DNA of 64,000 nt from Pusillimonas sp. TS35. GTDB taxonomy: Bacteria > Pseudomonadota > Gammaproteobacteria > Burkholderiales > Burkholderiaceae_B. Below the pieces are notes generated by a model. The model made no database searches, was not told the origin of the DNA, and saw only the letters and a program-made list of their open reading frames with translations. The stretch covers positions 124,001 through 188,000 of the forward strand of contig NZ_WWER01000006.1 of assembly GCF_009857885.1 (NCBI RefSeq). Direction: 5' to 3'. Below are positions 8,559 to 16,731 of this stretch, one piece after another. The position numbers and the translations under genes were made by a program. Position 1 is the first letter of the stretch, and each line of letters begins with the position of its first letter.

Positions 8559-9800
8559 ATGACTGTTCGCTCTACCCGCTCCTCCGTCCGGCTCACGCAA
8601 CTTGCGCTCGCCGCAGCCATTGCCCTGTCGCCCATGTACGTGGGCGCGCAGTCGGCCGCCCCCCAAACAGCGCCTGCGCAGGCGTCCAGTGCCGCGCCCG
8701 CTGTGCCCGGCGTGGCTACGGTGGGCGATCTGGCAACTGTGCCGCCGCCATCAGTCAATGCGTCAGCCTGGCTGACGCTGGACGCGAACAGCGGCCAGAT
8801 CATCGCGGCGCAGCAGGCCGACACCAAGATCGAGCCCGCATCGCTCACCAAGATCATGGCGGCCTACGTGATTTTCGATGCGCTCGAGAAAAAGCGCCTG
8901 ACGCTGGATCAGAAGGTGCACGTGTCCGAAAAGGCCTGGAAGACCGAAGGCTCGCGCATGTTCATCAAGGTGGGTTCCCAGGTGTCGGTGGATGACCTGT
9001 TGCAGGGCTTTATCGTGCAATCGGGCAACGATGCCACTGTGGCGCTGGCCGAAGCGGTGGCGGGCAGCGAAGGCGCTTTTGTGGCACTGATGAACGACGA
9101 AGCCGCGCGCCAGGGCCTGAAGGACACGCACTTCACCAATGCACCAGGCCTGCCCGATCCGGCCCACCTGACGACGGTGCACGACATTGCGATCCTCGCG
9201 CGCAACCTCATCCAGCGCTTCCCGCAGTACATGCACTATTACAGCCAGAAAGAATTCACCTACAACAACATCAAACAACCCAACCGCAACCGCCTGCTCT
9301 GGACAGACTCGACGGTCGATGGCCTGAAAACCGGCCATACGGCGTCCGCGGGCTATTGCCTGGTGTCTACGGCGTTGCGCGACGGCCGCCGGGTGGTATC
9401 GGTGGTCGTCGGCGCGCCCAGCGACGCCGCCCGCTCCGAAAGCAGCCTGAAACTGCTCAACTGGAGCTTCCAGAACTTCGATACGGTCAAGCTGCTCGAT
9501 GCCGACAAGCCCGCCGTCACGGCCCGTGTCTGGGAAGGCACCGCCGAGACCGTTGGCCTGGGTACGCCCACGGCAACCTGGGTGACTGTGCCGCGCGGAA
9601 AGGGGCAAGAGATCAAGCCGGTGGCGCAGTACACGCAGCCGCTGATTGCGCCGCTGTCGCAAGGCGCAAAGGTGGGTGTGGTCTCCCTCACTCTCGACGG
9701 CAAGGTGCTGCGCCAGGAACCCCTGCAGGTGCTGGCCGATGTGCCGCAGGCAGGGCTGTTCAGCCGGCTGTACGACAAGGTTCGGTTGATGTTCCAGTAA
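8559..9800 (+). CDS. dacC: D-alanyl-D-alanine carboxypeptidase (PBP5/6 type)
   Basis: A 413-residue periplasmic penicillin-binding protein trimming the terminal D-Ala from peptidoglycan pentapeptides. It has a Sec signal at residues 1-30, the SxxK motif SLTK at 95-98, SGN at 155-157 and KTG at 257-259. A C-terminal PBP5-type beta domain and a short amphipathic tail (LFSRLYDKVRLMFQ) for membrane association follow. The frame is open back to 8469, but the ATG at 8559 begins a proper signal peptide. It is followed by dat, ybeD and lipB, a conserved order in this family of bacteria. Confidence 0.93.
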   Translation: MTVRSTRSSVRLTQLALAAAIALSPMYVGAQSAAPQTAPAQASSAAPAVPGVATVGDLATVPPPSVNASAWLTLDANSGQIIAAQQADTKIEPASLTKIMAAYVIFDALEKKRLTLDQKVHVSEKAWKTEGSRMFIKVGSQVSVDDLLQGFIVQSGNDATVALAEAVAGSEGAFVALMNDEAARQGLKDTHFTNAPGLPDPAHLTTVHDIAILARNLIQRFPQYMHYYSQKEFTYNNIKQPNRNRLLWTDSTVDGLKTGHTASAGYCLVSTALRDGRRVVSVVVGAPSDAARSESSLKLLNWSFQNFDTVKLLDADKPAVTARVWEGTAETVGLGTPTATWVTVPRGKGQEIKPVAQYTQPLIAPLSQGAKVGVVSLTLDGKVLRQEPLQVLADVPQAGLFSRLYDKVRLMFQ

Positions 9801-9912
9801 GCGGCAGCACGGGGCGCCCAACCTGCGGGCCGTCGGCAAACCGCTTGTTTATCAATCATTTTTCGGCCAGGTCGGCGATGCCGGCCTGGATTACATTTCA
9901 GGGCTACACACT

Positions 9913-10791
9913 ATGATTCCCGATGTCGATAACGACAGCATTGCCTATCTGAATGGCGAGTTCGTGCGCCTGGGAGACGCCCGCGTATCCGTATTGGATC
10001 GCGGGTTTATTTTTGGCGACGGCATATATGAAGTGGTGCCGGTATATCAGGGCAAGCCATTTCGCATGGATGGCCACTTGGCGCGCTTGTCGCGCAGCCT
10101 GGCGGCAATCCGCATTCCGCTTGAGCACACGCGCGCGTGGTGGGAATCCCTGGTGCAGCAATTGATCGAGCGCAGCAGCTTGGGCGACTGCATGGTGTAT
10201 ATCCAGGTGACGCGCGGTGTGGCCCGGCGCGATCACGCCTTTCCGAAACAGGCTGTGCCCACGGTGTTCGCCATGGTGTCGCCATTCAAGCGCCCATCGG
10301 CCGAACTGCGCGCGCAGGGTATGTCGGCGGTGGCCATTCCCGACATCCGCTGGCTGCATTGCGACATCAAATCGGTATCGCTGCTGGGCAACGTGCTAGC
10401 CAAGCAGCAGGCGGTGGATGCCGGGGTAGACGAGGTGTTGCAGTTCCGCGATGGCTTCCTCACCGAAGGGGCGTCGTGCAATATCTGGGTAGTAAAGAAC
10501 GGCACACTGCTGGCGCCGCCTCGCAACAATCTGATTTTGGAAGGCATACGCTACGGCCTTATGGAAACGCTTGCCGCCGAAGCGGGTGTGCCGTTCGAGG
10601 CCAGGCCCATTTCCCGTGCCGAGGTGGATGCGGCGGACGAATTGCTGCTGACGTCGGCAACGAAAGAGATCTTGCCGATCACCCGCTTCGAGGGCAGGCC
10701 GGTGGGTACGGGCGAGGGCGCGGGCAAGCCGGGCAAGGTTTTTGCCGCGCTGCGGGCGGGCTACGATCGCGCCATTGCCGCGCTATCATGA
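9913..10791 (+). CDS. dat: D-amino-acid (D-alanine) aminotransferase
   Basis: A 292-residue fold-type IV PLP enzyme interconverting D-amino acids and 2-oxo acids. Visible features are the N-terminal YLNGEFVRLGDARVSVLDRG, the RGFIFGDGIYEVVPVY active-site entry, the PLP-binding Lys in HCDIKSVSLLGNVLAKQ and the phosphate-binding EGASCNIWVV. Branched-chain aminotransferases and ADC lyase are the alternatives, but the spacing and the neighbouring PBP gene fit a D-alanine role. It is followed by ybeD 34 bp downstream. Confidence 0.88.
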   Translation: MIPDVDNDSIAYLNGEFVRLGDARVSVLDRGFIFGDGIYEVVPVYQGKPFRMDGHLARLSRSLAAIRIPLEHTRAWWESLVQQLIERSSLGDCMVYIQVTRGVARRDHAFPKQAVPTVFAMVSPFKRPSAELRAQGMSAVAIPDIRWLHCDIKSVSLLGNVLAKQQAVDAGVDEVLQFRDGFLTEGASCNIWVVKNGTLLAPPRNNLILEGIRYGLMETLAAEAGVPFEARPISRAEVDAADELLLTSATKEILPITRFEGRPVGTGEGAGKPGKVFAALRAGYDRAIAALS

Positions 10792-10825
10792 GCCTGTGCC
10801 CTGTTTATTGCCAAGGGTGAATACA

Positions 10826-11101
10826 ATGCGAGAAATTCCGCCCGAAGAATCCCTGATCGAATATCCCAGCGACTTCCCCATCAAGGTAATGGGCAAGTCG
10901 CACCCGGATTTCGCCCAGGTCATGACTGAGCTCGTGCTCCAATTCGATCCCGGCTTTGATGCCGCAACTGTTGAAATGCGGCCCAGCCGCAATGGTACCT
11001 ACATTGGCCTCACATTTATCGTACGCGCCACCTCGCGCGAACAGCTGGACGCGCTCTATCGCGCGCTGCATGGGCATGAAATGGTGGCCATGGTCCTATA
11101 A
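10826..11101 (+). CDS. ybeD: DUF493 (YbeD) family protein
   Basis: A 91-residue small alpha/beta (ACT-like) protein. The YbeD motif [13 protein letters not shown] is near residues 18-30, and [20 protein letters not shown] lies toward the end. In proteobacteria it sits between the D-amino-acid aminotransferase or dacA and lipB, as here; a role next to lipoate metabolism has been proposed but not established. The ATG at 10826 follows AAGGGTGA. Confidence 0.9.
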   Translation: MREIPPEESLIEYPSDFPIKVMGKSHPDFAQVMTELVLQFDPGFDAATVEMRPSRNGTYIGLTFIVRATSREQLDALYRALHGHEMVAMVL

Positions 11102-11213
11102 GCGGCAAGCCTTGGCGCAGCGGCCCGCGCCAGAGGCCGATGCGCCGCGCACAGCGCAGGCTCAACCCGTGGTGCTTTCGCACGCGGTGTATGCGGCAGG
11201 AGAACGGCTGAAC

Positions 11214-11885
11214 ATGATCGAAGTGAAATGGCTGCCGCGGCCCAGCGCCTATCTGCCGGTTTGGGAGGCCATGCGCGATTTCACCGAGCGGCGCGATGCC
11301 GATACGCCAGACCAGATCTGGCTGGTCGAGCATGAGCCAGTCTACACGCTGGGGCAGGCGGGTAAGCCCGTCCATGTGCTCAATGCCGGTAGCATCGATG
11401 TCGTGCATACTGATCGCGGCGGCCAAGTCACATACCACGGGCCCGGGCAAGTGGTGGCATATTGCCTGGTCGACCTGCGCCGCCATGGTCTGTTCGTCAA
11501 AGAGTATGTCGCCCTGCTCGAAGATGTGTTGATCGCTTATCTCGACAGCGCCGGTGTGCCGGGCGCCTGCCGCAAAGCTGGTGCGCCGGGTGTCTACGTG
11601 CCGGGCGAGGGGGGCGAGCTGGCCAAGATCGCCGCCTTGGGCATCAAGGTGCGCAATGGTTGCACTTACCACGGCCTGGCGCTTAACGTCGATATGGATC
11701 TCTCGCCTTTTCTGGGTATCAATCCCTGTGGCTACGAGGGCCTGGAAACCGTGGATATGCGTAGTCATGGGGTGTCCATGGGGCTCGAAGACGTAGGCAA
11801 TCAACTGGCCAATCGGCTGGCGGTCGCCTTCAACGCCCGCATGAAGGCGGCACATGCCGCTTTGGTTGGTGGCCACACCGCTTGA
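11214..11885 (+). CDS. lipB: Octanoyl-[acyl-carrier-protein]-protein N-octanoyltransferase
   Basis: A 223-residue enzyme moving octanoyl groups from ACP to lipoyl domains, the step before LipA. It carries [17 protein letters not shown], the catalytic Lys138 in [15 protein letters not shown] and the catalytic Cys172 in [10 protein letters not shown]. The ATG at 11214 is preceded by AGGAGA and begins the conserved IEVKWL strand; upstream in-frame codons read back into ybeD. The expected next gene, lipA, is absent here and lies 12.3 kb away in reverse orientation. Confidence 0.94.
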   Translation: MIEVKWLPRPSAYLPVWEAMRDFTERRDADTPDQIWLVEHEPVYTLGQAGKPVHVLNAGSIDVVHTDRGGQVTYHGPGQVVAYCLVDLRRHGLFVKEYVALLEDVLIAYLDSAGVPGACRKAGAPGVYVPGEGGELAKIAALGIKVRNGCTYHGLALNVDMDLSPFLGINPCGYEGLETVDMRSHGVSMGLEDVGNQLANRLAVAFNARMKAAHAALVGGHTA

Positions 11886-12078
11886 TGGGTGAAGAGGCCG
11901 TCCGATGGGCGAGTCGTGGTAAAACCGGATTCATACAAGCATTACAACTGAGTTAAGGGCTTGTCCGGTGCTGGCCGGCTTGGCGGAGCGCGTGGGCAAG
12001 CATGTCGCGTATCACCCATGCGGTGCGGGGCAGCCATGTGTGCATGCCCCACGCCATGGCCATGAAAAGGAGGCCCCA

Positions 12079-12978
12079 ATGCCAGACAGCAATGCACGCC
12101 ACTCCTCCGCTGCCGCGGAGTCGGCACGCAACCCCGCGACAGCGTCCGCAGCTCACACGGTATCAACCCCGGCGCCTGTGGTCGGTGGCGTTGATGGCGC
12201 CGACCCCGCACCCGTGCTGATGTCCGTCACGCAAGGCGTCGTCACGCTGACGCTCAATCGCCCGCAGCAGTTCAATGCCTTGTCCGAAGAGATGCTGGCT
12301 GCGCTCGAGCAAGCCCTGGATGATATTGCCGCCAACGACCAGGTGCGCTGCGTGATTCTGGCCGCCAACGGCCGAGCTTTCTGTGCCGGGCATGACCTGA
12401 AGCAAATGCGCGCCAACCCGGACCAGGGCTATTACCAAACACTGTTCGCCCAGTGTGGGGGCGTGATGCAGCGCATCGTCAACCTGCCTGTACCCGTCAT
12501 CGCCCGTGTCCACGGCACCGCTACGGCGGCGGGTTGTCAACTGGTCGCATCCTGCGACTTGGCTATTGCTGCGGATGCCGCGAAGTTCGCCGTCTCAGGC
12601 ATTAATGTTGGCCTGTTCTGCTCGACCCCAGCCGTTGCACTCACTCGCAATGTGCCACTCAAGAAGGCCTTCGAAATGCTCGTCACGGGCGAGTTCATCA
12701 GCGCCGACGATGCCGCGCAAAGCGGCCTTATCAATCGCGCCGTTCCGGCGGAGCAGCTGGATGCTGAAATCGCCCGTCTGGTCGAGGTGATCTGCGCCAA
12801 GAGCCCGGTGGCCGTACGCACCGGTAAAGCCATGTACCGCACCCAACACGCCATGGCGCTGCCCCAGGCCTACGATTACGCCGGCAAGGTCATGGCTGGC
12901 AACATGATGGCCGACGACGTTGCCGAGGGCATCGACGCTTTCATCCAGAAGCGCCCGCCGGTTTGGCAGGGGCGCTGA
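12079..12978 (+). CDS. Enoyl-CoA hydratase/isomerase family protein
   Basis: A 299-residue crotonase-fold protein. After an alanine-rich, low-complexity N-terminus of about 50 residues it shows the crotonase signatures TLNRPQQFNALSEEML, NGRAFCAGHDLKQM (oxyanion hole) and VHGTATAAGCQLVASCDLAI. The usual first catalytic Glu is replaced by Thr/Ala (GTATAAGC), as in mitochondrial ECHDC3-like proteins, so hydratase activity is uncertain. A strong site (AAAAGGAGG) lies 6 bases before the ATG at 12079. It is the first gene of the block separating lipB from lipA. Confidence 0.85.
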   Translation: MPDSNARHSSAAAESARNPATASAAHTVSTPAPVVGGVDGADPAPVLMSVTQGVVTLTLNRPQQFNALSEEMLAALEQALDDIAANDQVRCVILAANGRAFCAGHDLKQMRANPDQGYYQTLFAQCGGVMQRIVNLPVPVIARVHGTATAAGCQLVASCDLAIAADAAKFAVSGINVGLFCSTPAVALTRNVPLKKAFEMLVTGEFISADDAAQSGLINRAVPAEQLDAEIARLVEVICAKSPVAVRTGKAMYRTQHAMALPQAYDYAGKVMAGNMMADDVAEGIDAFIQKRPPVWQGR

Positions 12979-13043
12979 GCCGCACTGCCGCAGCGCCGCG
13001 CCGGCATCAATACCAGCGTTTGCTTGTTGCCCCATCGTGTCCT

Positions 13044-13063
13044 CGCCCGCTGCGCAGCGGGCG
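13044..13063. repeat. Perfect 20-bp palindrome
   Basis: CGCCCGCTGC followed directly by its reverse complement, 65 bp after the enoyl-CoA hydratase stop. It could be the stem of a terminator without a T-tract or a protein-binding site. Confidence 0.6.
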
Positions 13064-13146
13064 CGTTGGCGTCGCACCTTGGTATTGCGCGGCACTGCGC
13101 TGATGCGGGGCTGTCACCGTTCCCTCCTTCCTGTTGCGCTCAAACA

Positions 13147-13194
13147 GCCGGTCGCATAGGCGCTCGTGTTTGCGCGAGCGCCTATGCGGCTGGC
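13147..13194. terminator. Long intergenic hairpin, 20-bp stem
   Basis: Arms 13147-13166 and 13175-13194 pair over 20 bp with two G-T positions around an 8-nt loop; the inner 14 bp, from GCATAGGCGCTCG, are nearly perfect. No T-tract follows, so a rho-dependent terminator barrier or an RNA-protecting hairpin is as likely as an intrinsic terminator. Confidence 0.5.
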
Positions 13195-13326
13195 CTTGCC
13201 CATGGCTGTATGAAATGCTCGCCGTGGACATGGAACGAGTACTGTGTCGGCGACGCTAGAGGTGCGGGATTTCACCTATGTGGAAAAAATCCAGCCGTAA
13301 TTAAACTTCCATTGAAATTATTTAAC

Positions 13327-13339
13327 GAAAATTATTTTC
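13327..13339. promoter_or_regulatory. AT-rich palindrome, candidate operator of the TRAP operon
   Basis: GAAAAT-T-ATTTTC is a perfect 6-bp inverted repeat in an AT-rich island 128 bp before dctP. A related half (GAAATTATTT, 13314-13323) precedes it by one helical turn. The XRE-cupin regulator encoded in the same operon is the natural candidate ligand; this is inference. Confidence 0.35.
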
Positions 13340-13466
13340 GCCGCAGACCGATCCGGATGTGGAGCGCGCCGTACCGAGCGCGCGGCGAAGGTGAGTTGCG
13401 AGCTGGATTTCATTAACGGGTTGCCGCACCACGATCGATGCGGCCGCACCACATGGAGGATTGATC

Positions 13467-14597
13467 ATGCGCATTCAAAAGCTCTGGTCCACTGTCGCCC
13501 TGGCCGCTGCACTCGGCTGTGCGCAGGCAGCCGTCGCCAAAACCGAACTCAACGCCAGCATCTGGTTCCCCGAAAGCCAGCCGTTGACGCGCTATGGCTA
13601 TATGGAATGGGCCAAGAAGGTCGATAAGGCGTCAAACGGTGATCTGAAAATCAATGTCTTCACGGACACCACCCTGCTGCCTGTCGTGGCGCACCTGAGC
13701 GGCCTGCGCGACGGCATTGCCGACATCACCTATCATGCCGGCACCTACACGCCGTCAGACCTGCCCGAAGACAACGTGTTGGCGATCCTGGCCATCGGCC
13801 TGAGCGATCCGATGCTGACCACGTTTGCCGTGGCCGACTTCTACATGAACGACCCCGACATGCAGGCGCTGTGGAAGCGCCAGAAGATCGTCTTCCTGGG
13901 TGCGTACGCCAGCGTGCCATACAACCTGATTTGCAACCGCAAGGTGGCCGATATTGGTGACCTGAAGGGCCTGAAGCTGCGTACACCGGGGCCCGTGCAT
14001 GCGGAATGGAGCAAATCGGTTGGCGCGGTGCCGGTCAACGTGCCGTCCAGTGAGATGTTCACGGGTCTGGACAAAGGCCAGCTCAATTGCGCGCTGATGG
14101 GTGCCAATGAACTGAAGACCCGCTCGCTGTGGGATGTGGCCAAGAATCTGAACACCGCCAATCTCGGCCCTTATTTCGCGGGTTGGGAATGGGCCATGAA
14201 TCGCAATAGCTGGAACAAACTGACCGATGCGCAGCGCCGTATTCTGCTCGACACGATCGCCGAGTCGACGGTTGAGACGGAGCTTAAATATATCGAGGCG
14301 GGTGAACAGGCGAAGAAAGAGGCAGCGGCTCATAACGTGACGATCGTCGAGCCCACTGCGGCTCTTGCGGCGTCCATCACGTCGTTCTCCTCGCATGCGC
14401 GCGCCATGGCTATCAAGGAGGGCAAGGAGCGCTTCAAGCTCAAGGATCCCGAAGGTTTGGTGTCACGCTTTGAGGCCACCTTGGCCAAGTGGGACAAGCT
14501 CTTCGAGGGCGTGGATCGCAACGACGCCAAGGCGCTGACGACGCTGCTCAAGACCAATCTTTATAACAAGATCGACGCGAAAACCTACGGCAAATAG
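13467..14597 (+). CDS. TRAP transporter substrate-binding protein (DctP family)
   Basis: A 376-residue periplasmic binding protein with a Sec signal (MRIQKLWSTVALAAALGCAQAAVA region). It has the DctP-family body: ASIWFPESQPLTRYGYMEWAK at the mature start, LKGLKLRTPGPVHAEWSKSVG with the conserved Arg that binds substrate carboxylates, and EMFTGLDKGQLNCAL. GGAGGA at 13455-13460 sets the ATG at 13467. The matching membrane subunits (18425-20317) are separated from it by the hydantoinase pair. The substrate is probably an organic acid, possibly a cyclic amide carboxylate given the neighbours. Confidence 0.9.
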   Translation: MRIQKLWSTVALAAALGCAQAAVAKTELNASIWFPESQPLTRYGYMEWAKKVDKASNGDLKINVFTDTTLLPVVAHLSGLRDGIADITYHAGTYTPSDLPEDNVLAILAIGLSDPMLTTFAVADFYMNDPDMQALWKRQKIVFLGAYASVPYNLICNRKVADIGDLKGLKLRTPGPVHAEWSKSVGAVPVNVPSSEMFTGLDKGQLNCALMGANELKTRSLWDVAKNLNTANLGPYFAGWEWAMNRNSWNKLTDAQRRILLDTIAESTVETELKYIEAGEQAKKEAAAHNVTIVEPTAALAASITSFSSHARAMAIKEGKERFKLKDPEGLVSRFEATLAKWDKLFEGVDRNDAKALTTLLKTNLYNKIDAKTYGK

Positions 14598-14646
14598 TCC
14601 ATGGGCGGATCACTGTCGGCTGGTGGAAAGACCGCGAATAGTTGAT

Positions 14647-14674
14647 GGATGGCTGCTGGATGGCTGCTGGATGG
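14647..14674. repeat. 11-bp tandem repeat, 2.5 copies, upstream of hyuA
   Basis: GGATGGCTGCT is repeated head to tail two and a half times in the 106-bp gap between the binding-protein gene and hyuA. Slippage here would change leader length, not a coding frame. Confidence 0.75.
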
Positions 14675-14703
14675 AAGGGATATACAGGGAAAAGGTGTAG
14701 AAA

Positions 14704-16731
14704 ATGCGTATCGGTGTGGAAGTTGGTGGAACGTTTACCGATTTGGTGGCCATAGGCGAAGCGGGCATTACCGTGCTGAAAGTTCCCAGCACGCCCGCCA
14801 GCCCCGACGAAGGGGCGTTCAATGGCCTGATAGCCAGCGGCATCGCGCTCGATCAGGTGCGCGATCTTGCACACGGCTCAACCGTGGCCACCAATGCGGT
14901 GCTGGAGCGCAAGGGGTTTCTGACCGCCTTCGTAACCACCCAAGGGTTTCGAGATATCCTGTCGCTGCAACGGCATGGCCGACGCAATATCTACGATCTG
15001 GAATATCAGAAGCCCGAGCCAGTGGTAGAGCGCGCCGACAGCTACGAAGTGGCAGAGCGCATTCTCGCCGACGGGAGTGTGCGGCAAGCACTGGACACCG
15101 AGGCCGTGGCGCAGGCGCTGATTCCCGCCTTGCGCGACGGCGGCTACCAAGCTGTTGCAATTTGCCTGCTCAACGCGTACATCAACCCGGCGCACGAACT
15201 GGCGCTGCGCGACCTTATCCAGCAGCGACTGCCTGATTTATTTGTCGCGATCTCATCGGACATCACACGCGAATTCCGGGAGTACGAACGCGCCTGCACA
15301 ACCAGCCTGTCGGCTTATGTGCAGCCGGTGATGGATCGCTACATCACGCGCTTCATGGAGCGCCTGGAGGCCGCGGGCTTCAAGGGCCGGTTCAGCGTCA
15401 TGCAGTCCAATGGCGGCAAACTGCCGGCCAGTGCGATGCGGGCCAATGCCATCACGGCGCTGCTTTCGGGCCCCGCTGCGGGGGTCATGGGCGCCGCGCG
15501 CCAGGTAGCGCGTTCTGGCTATCGTAATCTGATCACGCTTGATATGGGCGGCACGTCCACCGATGTCTGTGTGGTGGTCGATGGCAAGCCACAACTCACC
15601 AACGAGTTCTCTCTGGACGGCCTGCCTGTTCGCATCCCCATTCTCGACATCAACACCGTCGGAGCGGGCGGCGGAAGCATTATCTGGATCGATGAAGGTG
15701 GCATGCTGCGTGTGGGGCCAAAATCCGCCGGCGCGGTGCCGGGCCCGGCTTGCTACGGCAAAGGCGGGGAGCAGCCCACCGTCACCGACGCCCACGTGGT
15801 GCGTCGCAGTATTCTGCCCGAGACCTTTCTGGGTGGGCGCATGCCCATCGATGTAGAGCGCGCGCGCGTGGCGCTCAAGAAAGTGGCCGATCATTTCGGG
15901 ATGACGCTCGAGCAGGCGGCCGATAGCGCGATCCAGATATCCAATGCCAATATCGTGCGTGCGATTCAGGTGATCTCCACCGAGCGCGGGCTTGATCCGC
16001 GCGACAATGTGCTGGTGCCCTTTGGCGGTGCGGGCCCGCTGCATGCGGCCCAGGTGGCCGAAGACCTGGGCGTTGAGACCATTGTCGTGCCGCCCAATTC
16101 GGGTGTGATCTCCGCCTATGGGTTGCTGGCCAGCGATTTCATCCAATTCGAAAGTCTTACCCGCCGCGGATTGGTGGACGATGGCGCGGGTGATGTGATC
16201 CGCGCGACGTTCAAAGAAATGAGCGAGCGCGCCATTGCCCGCGCGCGCGATATGTCGCTTGAAGGCGAGCTTATCCTCAGCTTTGTGGCAGACATGCGCT
16301 TTGTGGGCCAGGCGTTCGAGGTGCCAGTCGAGCTGATGAGCAGTGAGATGGCTGCGCTCGATGGAAAGCGCCTGCGCGATCTGTTCGGTGCCATGCACCA
16401 GAAGCTGTATTTTTTTGGTGCGGACGACGACAAACCGATCGAGTACGTGTCGTTCAGGCTGGGCCTGACCGCGCCGCTGAAATCGGTGCCGCAGTTGCAG
16501 GAATCCGAGGCTCACTTTACTGAGCCTCGAACAATTGAACTTTTTGACCGTGGCCAATGGCGCCAGGCCACGCTGATCAGCCGTTCGGCCATGAAGCTCG
16601 ACGAGCAATTGTGCGGCCCTGCACTGCTGGAAGATTCAACCTCAACCTTGCTGGTGCCTTCGGGTTGGCAGGCGCGCCGCGATGCCAATGACAATATGAT
16701 ATTGACCCTCGTGAGAGAAGAAAATGCCTGA
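14704..16731 (+). CDS. hyuA: Hydantoinase A / 5-oxoprolinase-type subunit A
   Basis: A 675-residue ATP-dependent amidohydrolase subunit. The ASKHA phosphate loop GVEVGGTFTDLV is at the N-terminus and the second ATP-site motif LDMGGTSTDVCVV is in the middle. The GAGGGSIIWIDEGG segment and a C-terminal domain also match HyuA/OplahA. With HyuB it opens cyclic amides such as N-methylhydantoin or 5-oxoproline using ATP; an acetone-carboxylase-type role is less likely because no gamma subunit is present. Its end overlaps hyuB by 8 bp. A long antisense frame across it is a GC-content artefact. Confidence 0.9.
   Translation: MRIGVEVGGTFTDLVAIGEAGITVLKVPSTPASPDEGAFNGLIASGIALDQVRDLAHGSTVATNAVLERKGFLTAFVTTQGFRDILSLQRHGRRNIYDLEYQKPEPVVERADSYEVAERILADGSVRQALDTEAVAQALIPALRDGGYQAVAICLLNAYINPAHELALRDLIQQRLPDLFVAISSDITREFREYERACTTSLSAYVQPVMDRYITRFMERLEAAGFKGRFSVMQSNGGKLPASAMRANAITALLSGPAAGVMGAARQVARSGYRNLITLDMGGTSTDVCVVVDGKPQLTNEFSLDGLPVRIPILDINTVGAGGGSIIWIDEGGMLRVGPKSAGAVPGPACYGKGGEQPTVTDAHVVRRSILPETFLGGRMPIDVERARVALKKVADHFGMTLEQAADSAIQISNANIVRAIQVISTERGLDPRDNVLVPFGGAGPLHAAQVAEDLGVETIVVPPNSGVISAYGLLASDFIQFESLTRRGLVDDGAGDVIRATFKEMSERAIARARDMSLEGELILSFVADMRFVGQAFEVPVELMSSEMAALDGKRLRDLFGAMHQKLYFFGADDDKPIEYVSFRLGLTAPLKSVPQLQESEAHFTEPRTIELFDRGQWRQATLISRSAMKLDEQLCGPALLEDSTSTLLVPSGWQARRDANDNMILTLVREENA

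Larger units (their letters stand above)
12979..13466. other. Intergenic region with palindromes upstream of the TRAP operon
   Basis: A 488-bp stretch without a convincing gene. It holds a perfect 20-bp palindrome (13044-13063), a long hairpin (13147-13194), an AT-rich island around 13290-13340 with a small palindrome, a direct repeat GCCGCACCAC (13423-13432 and 13443-13452), and the GGAGGA ribosome site of the next gene. Base composition in the AT-rich island contrasts with the GC-rich surroundings, as expected of a promoter/operator. Confidence 0.7.

Noticed and set aside
13024-13416. A 130-codon frame in the intergenic region before the TRAP operon
   Set aside because: It runs through two strong palindromes and an AT-rich promoter-like island, has no recognisable domain and no ribosome site.
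15253-16608. A 451-codon open frame antisense to hyuA, and similar long antisense frames in waaA, dacC, ahcY and metK
   Set aside because: They mirror strongly conserved genes in GC-rich DNA, have no ribosome site or family motif, and their composition (rich in Arg, His, Gln) is that of complementary-strand artefacts.
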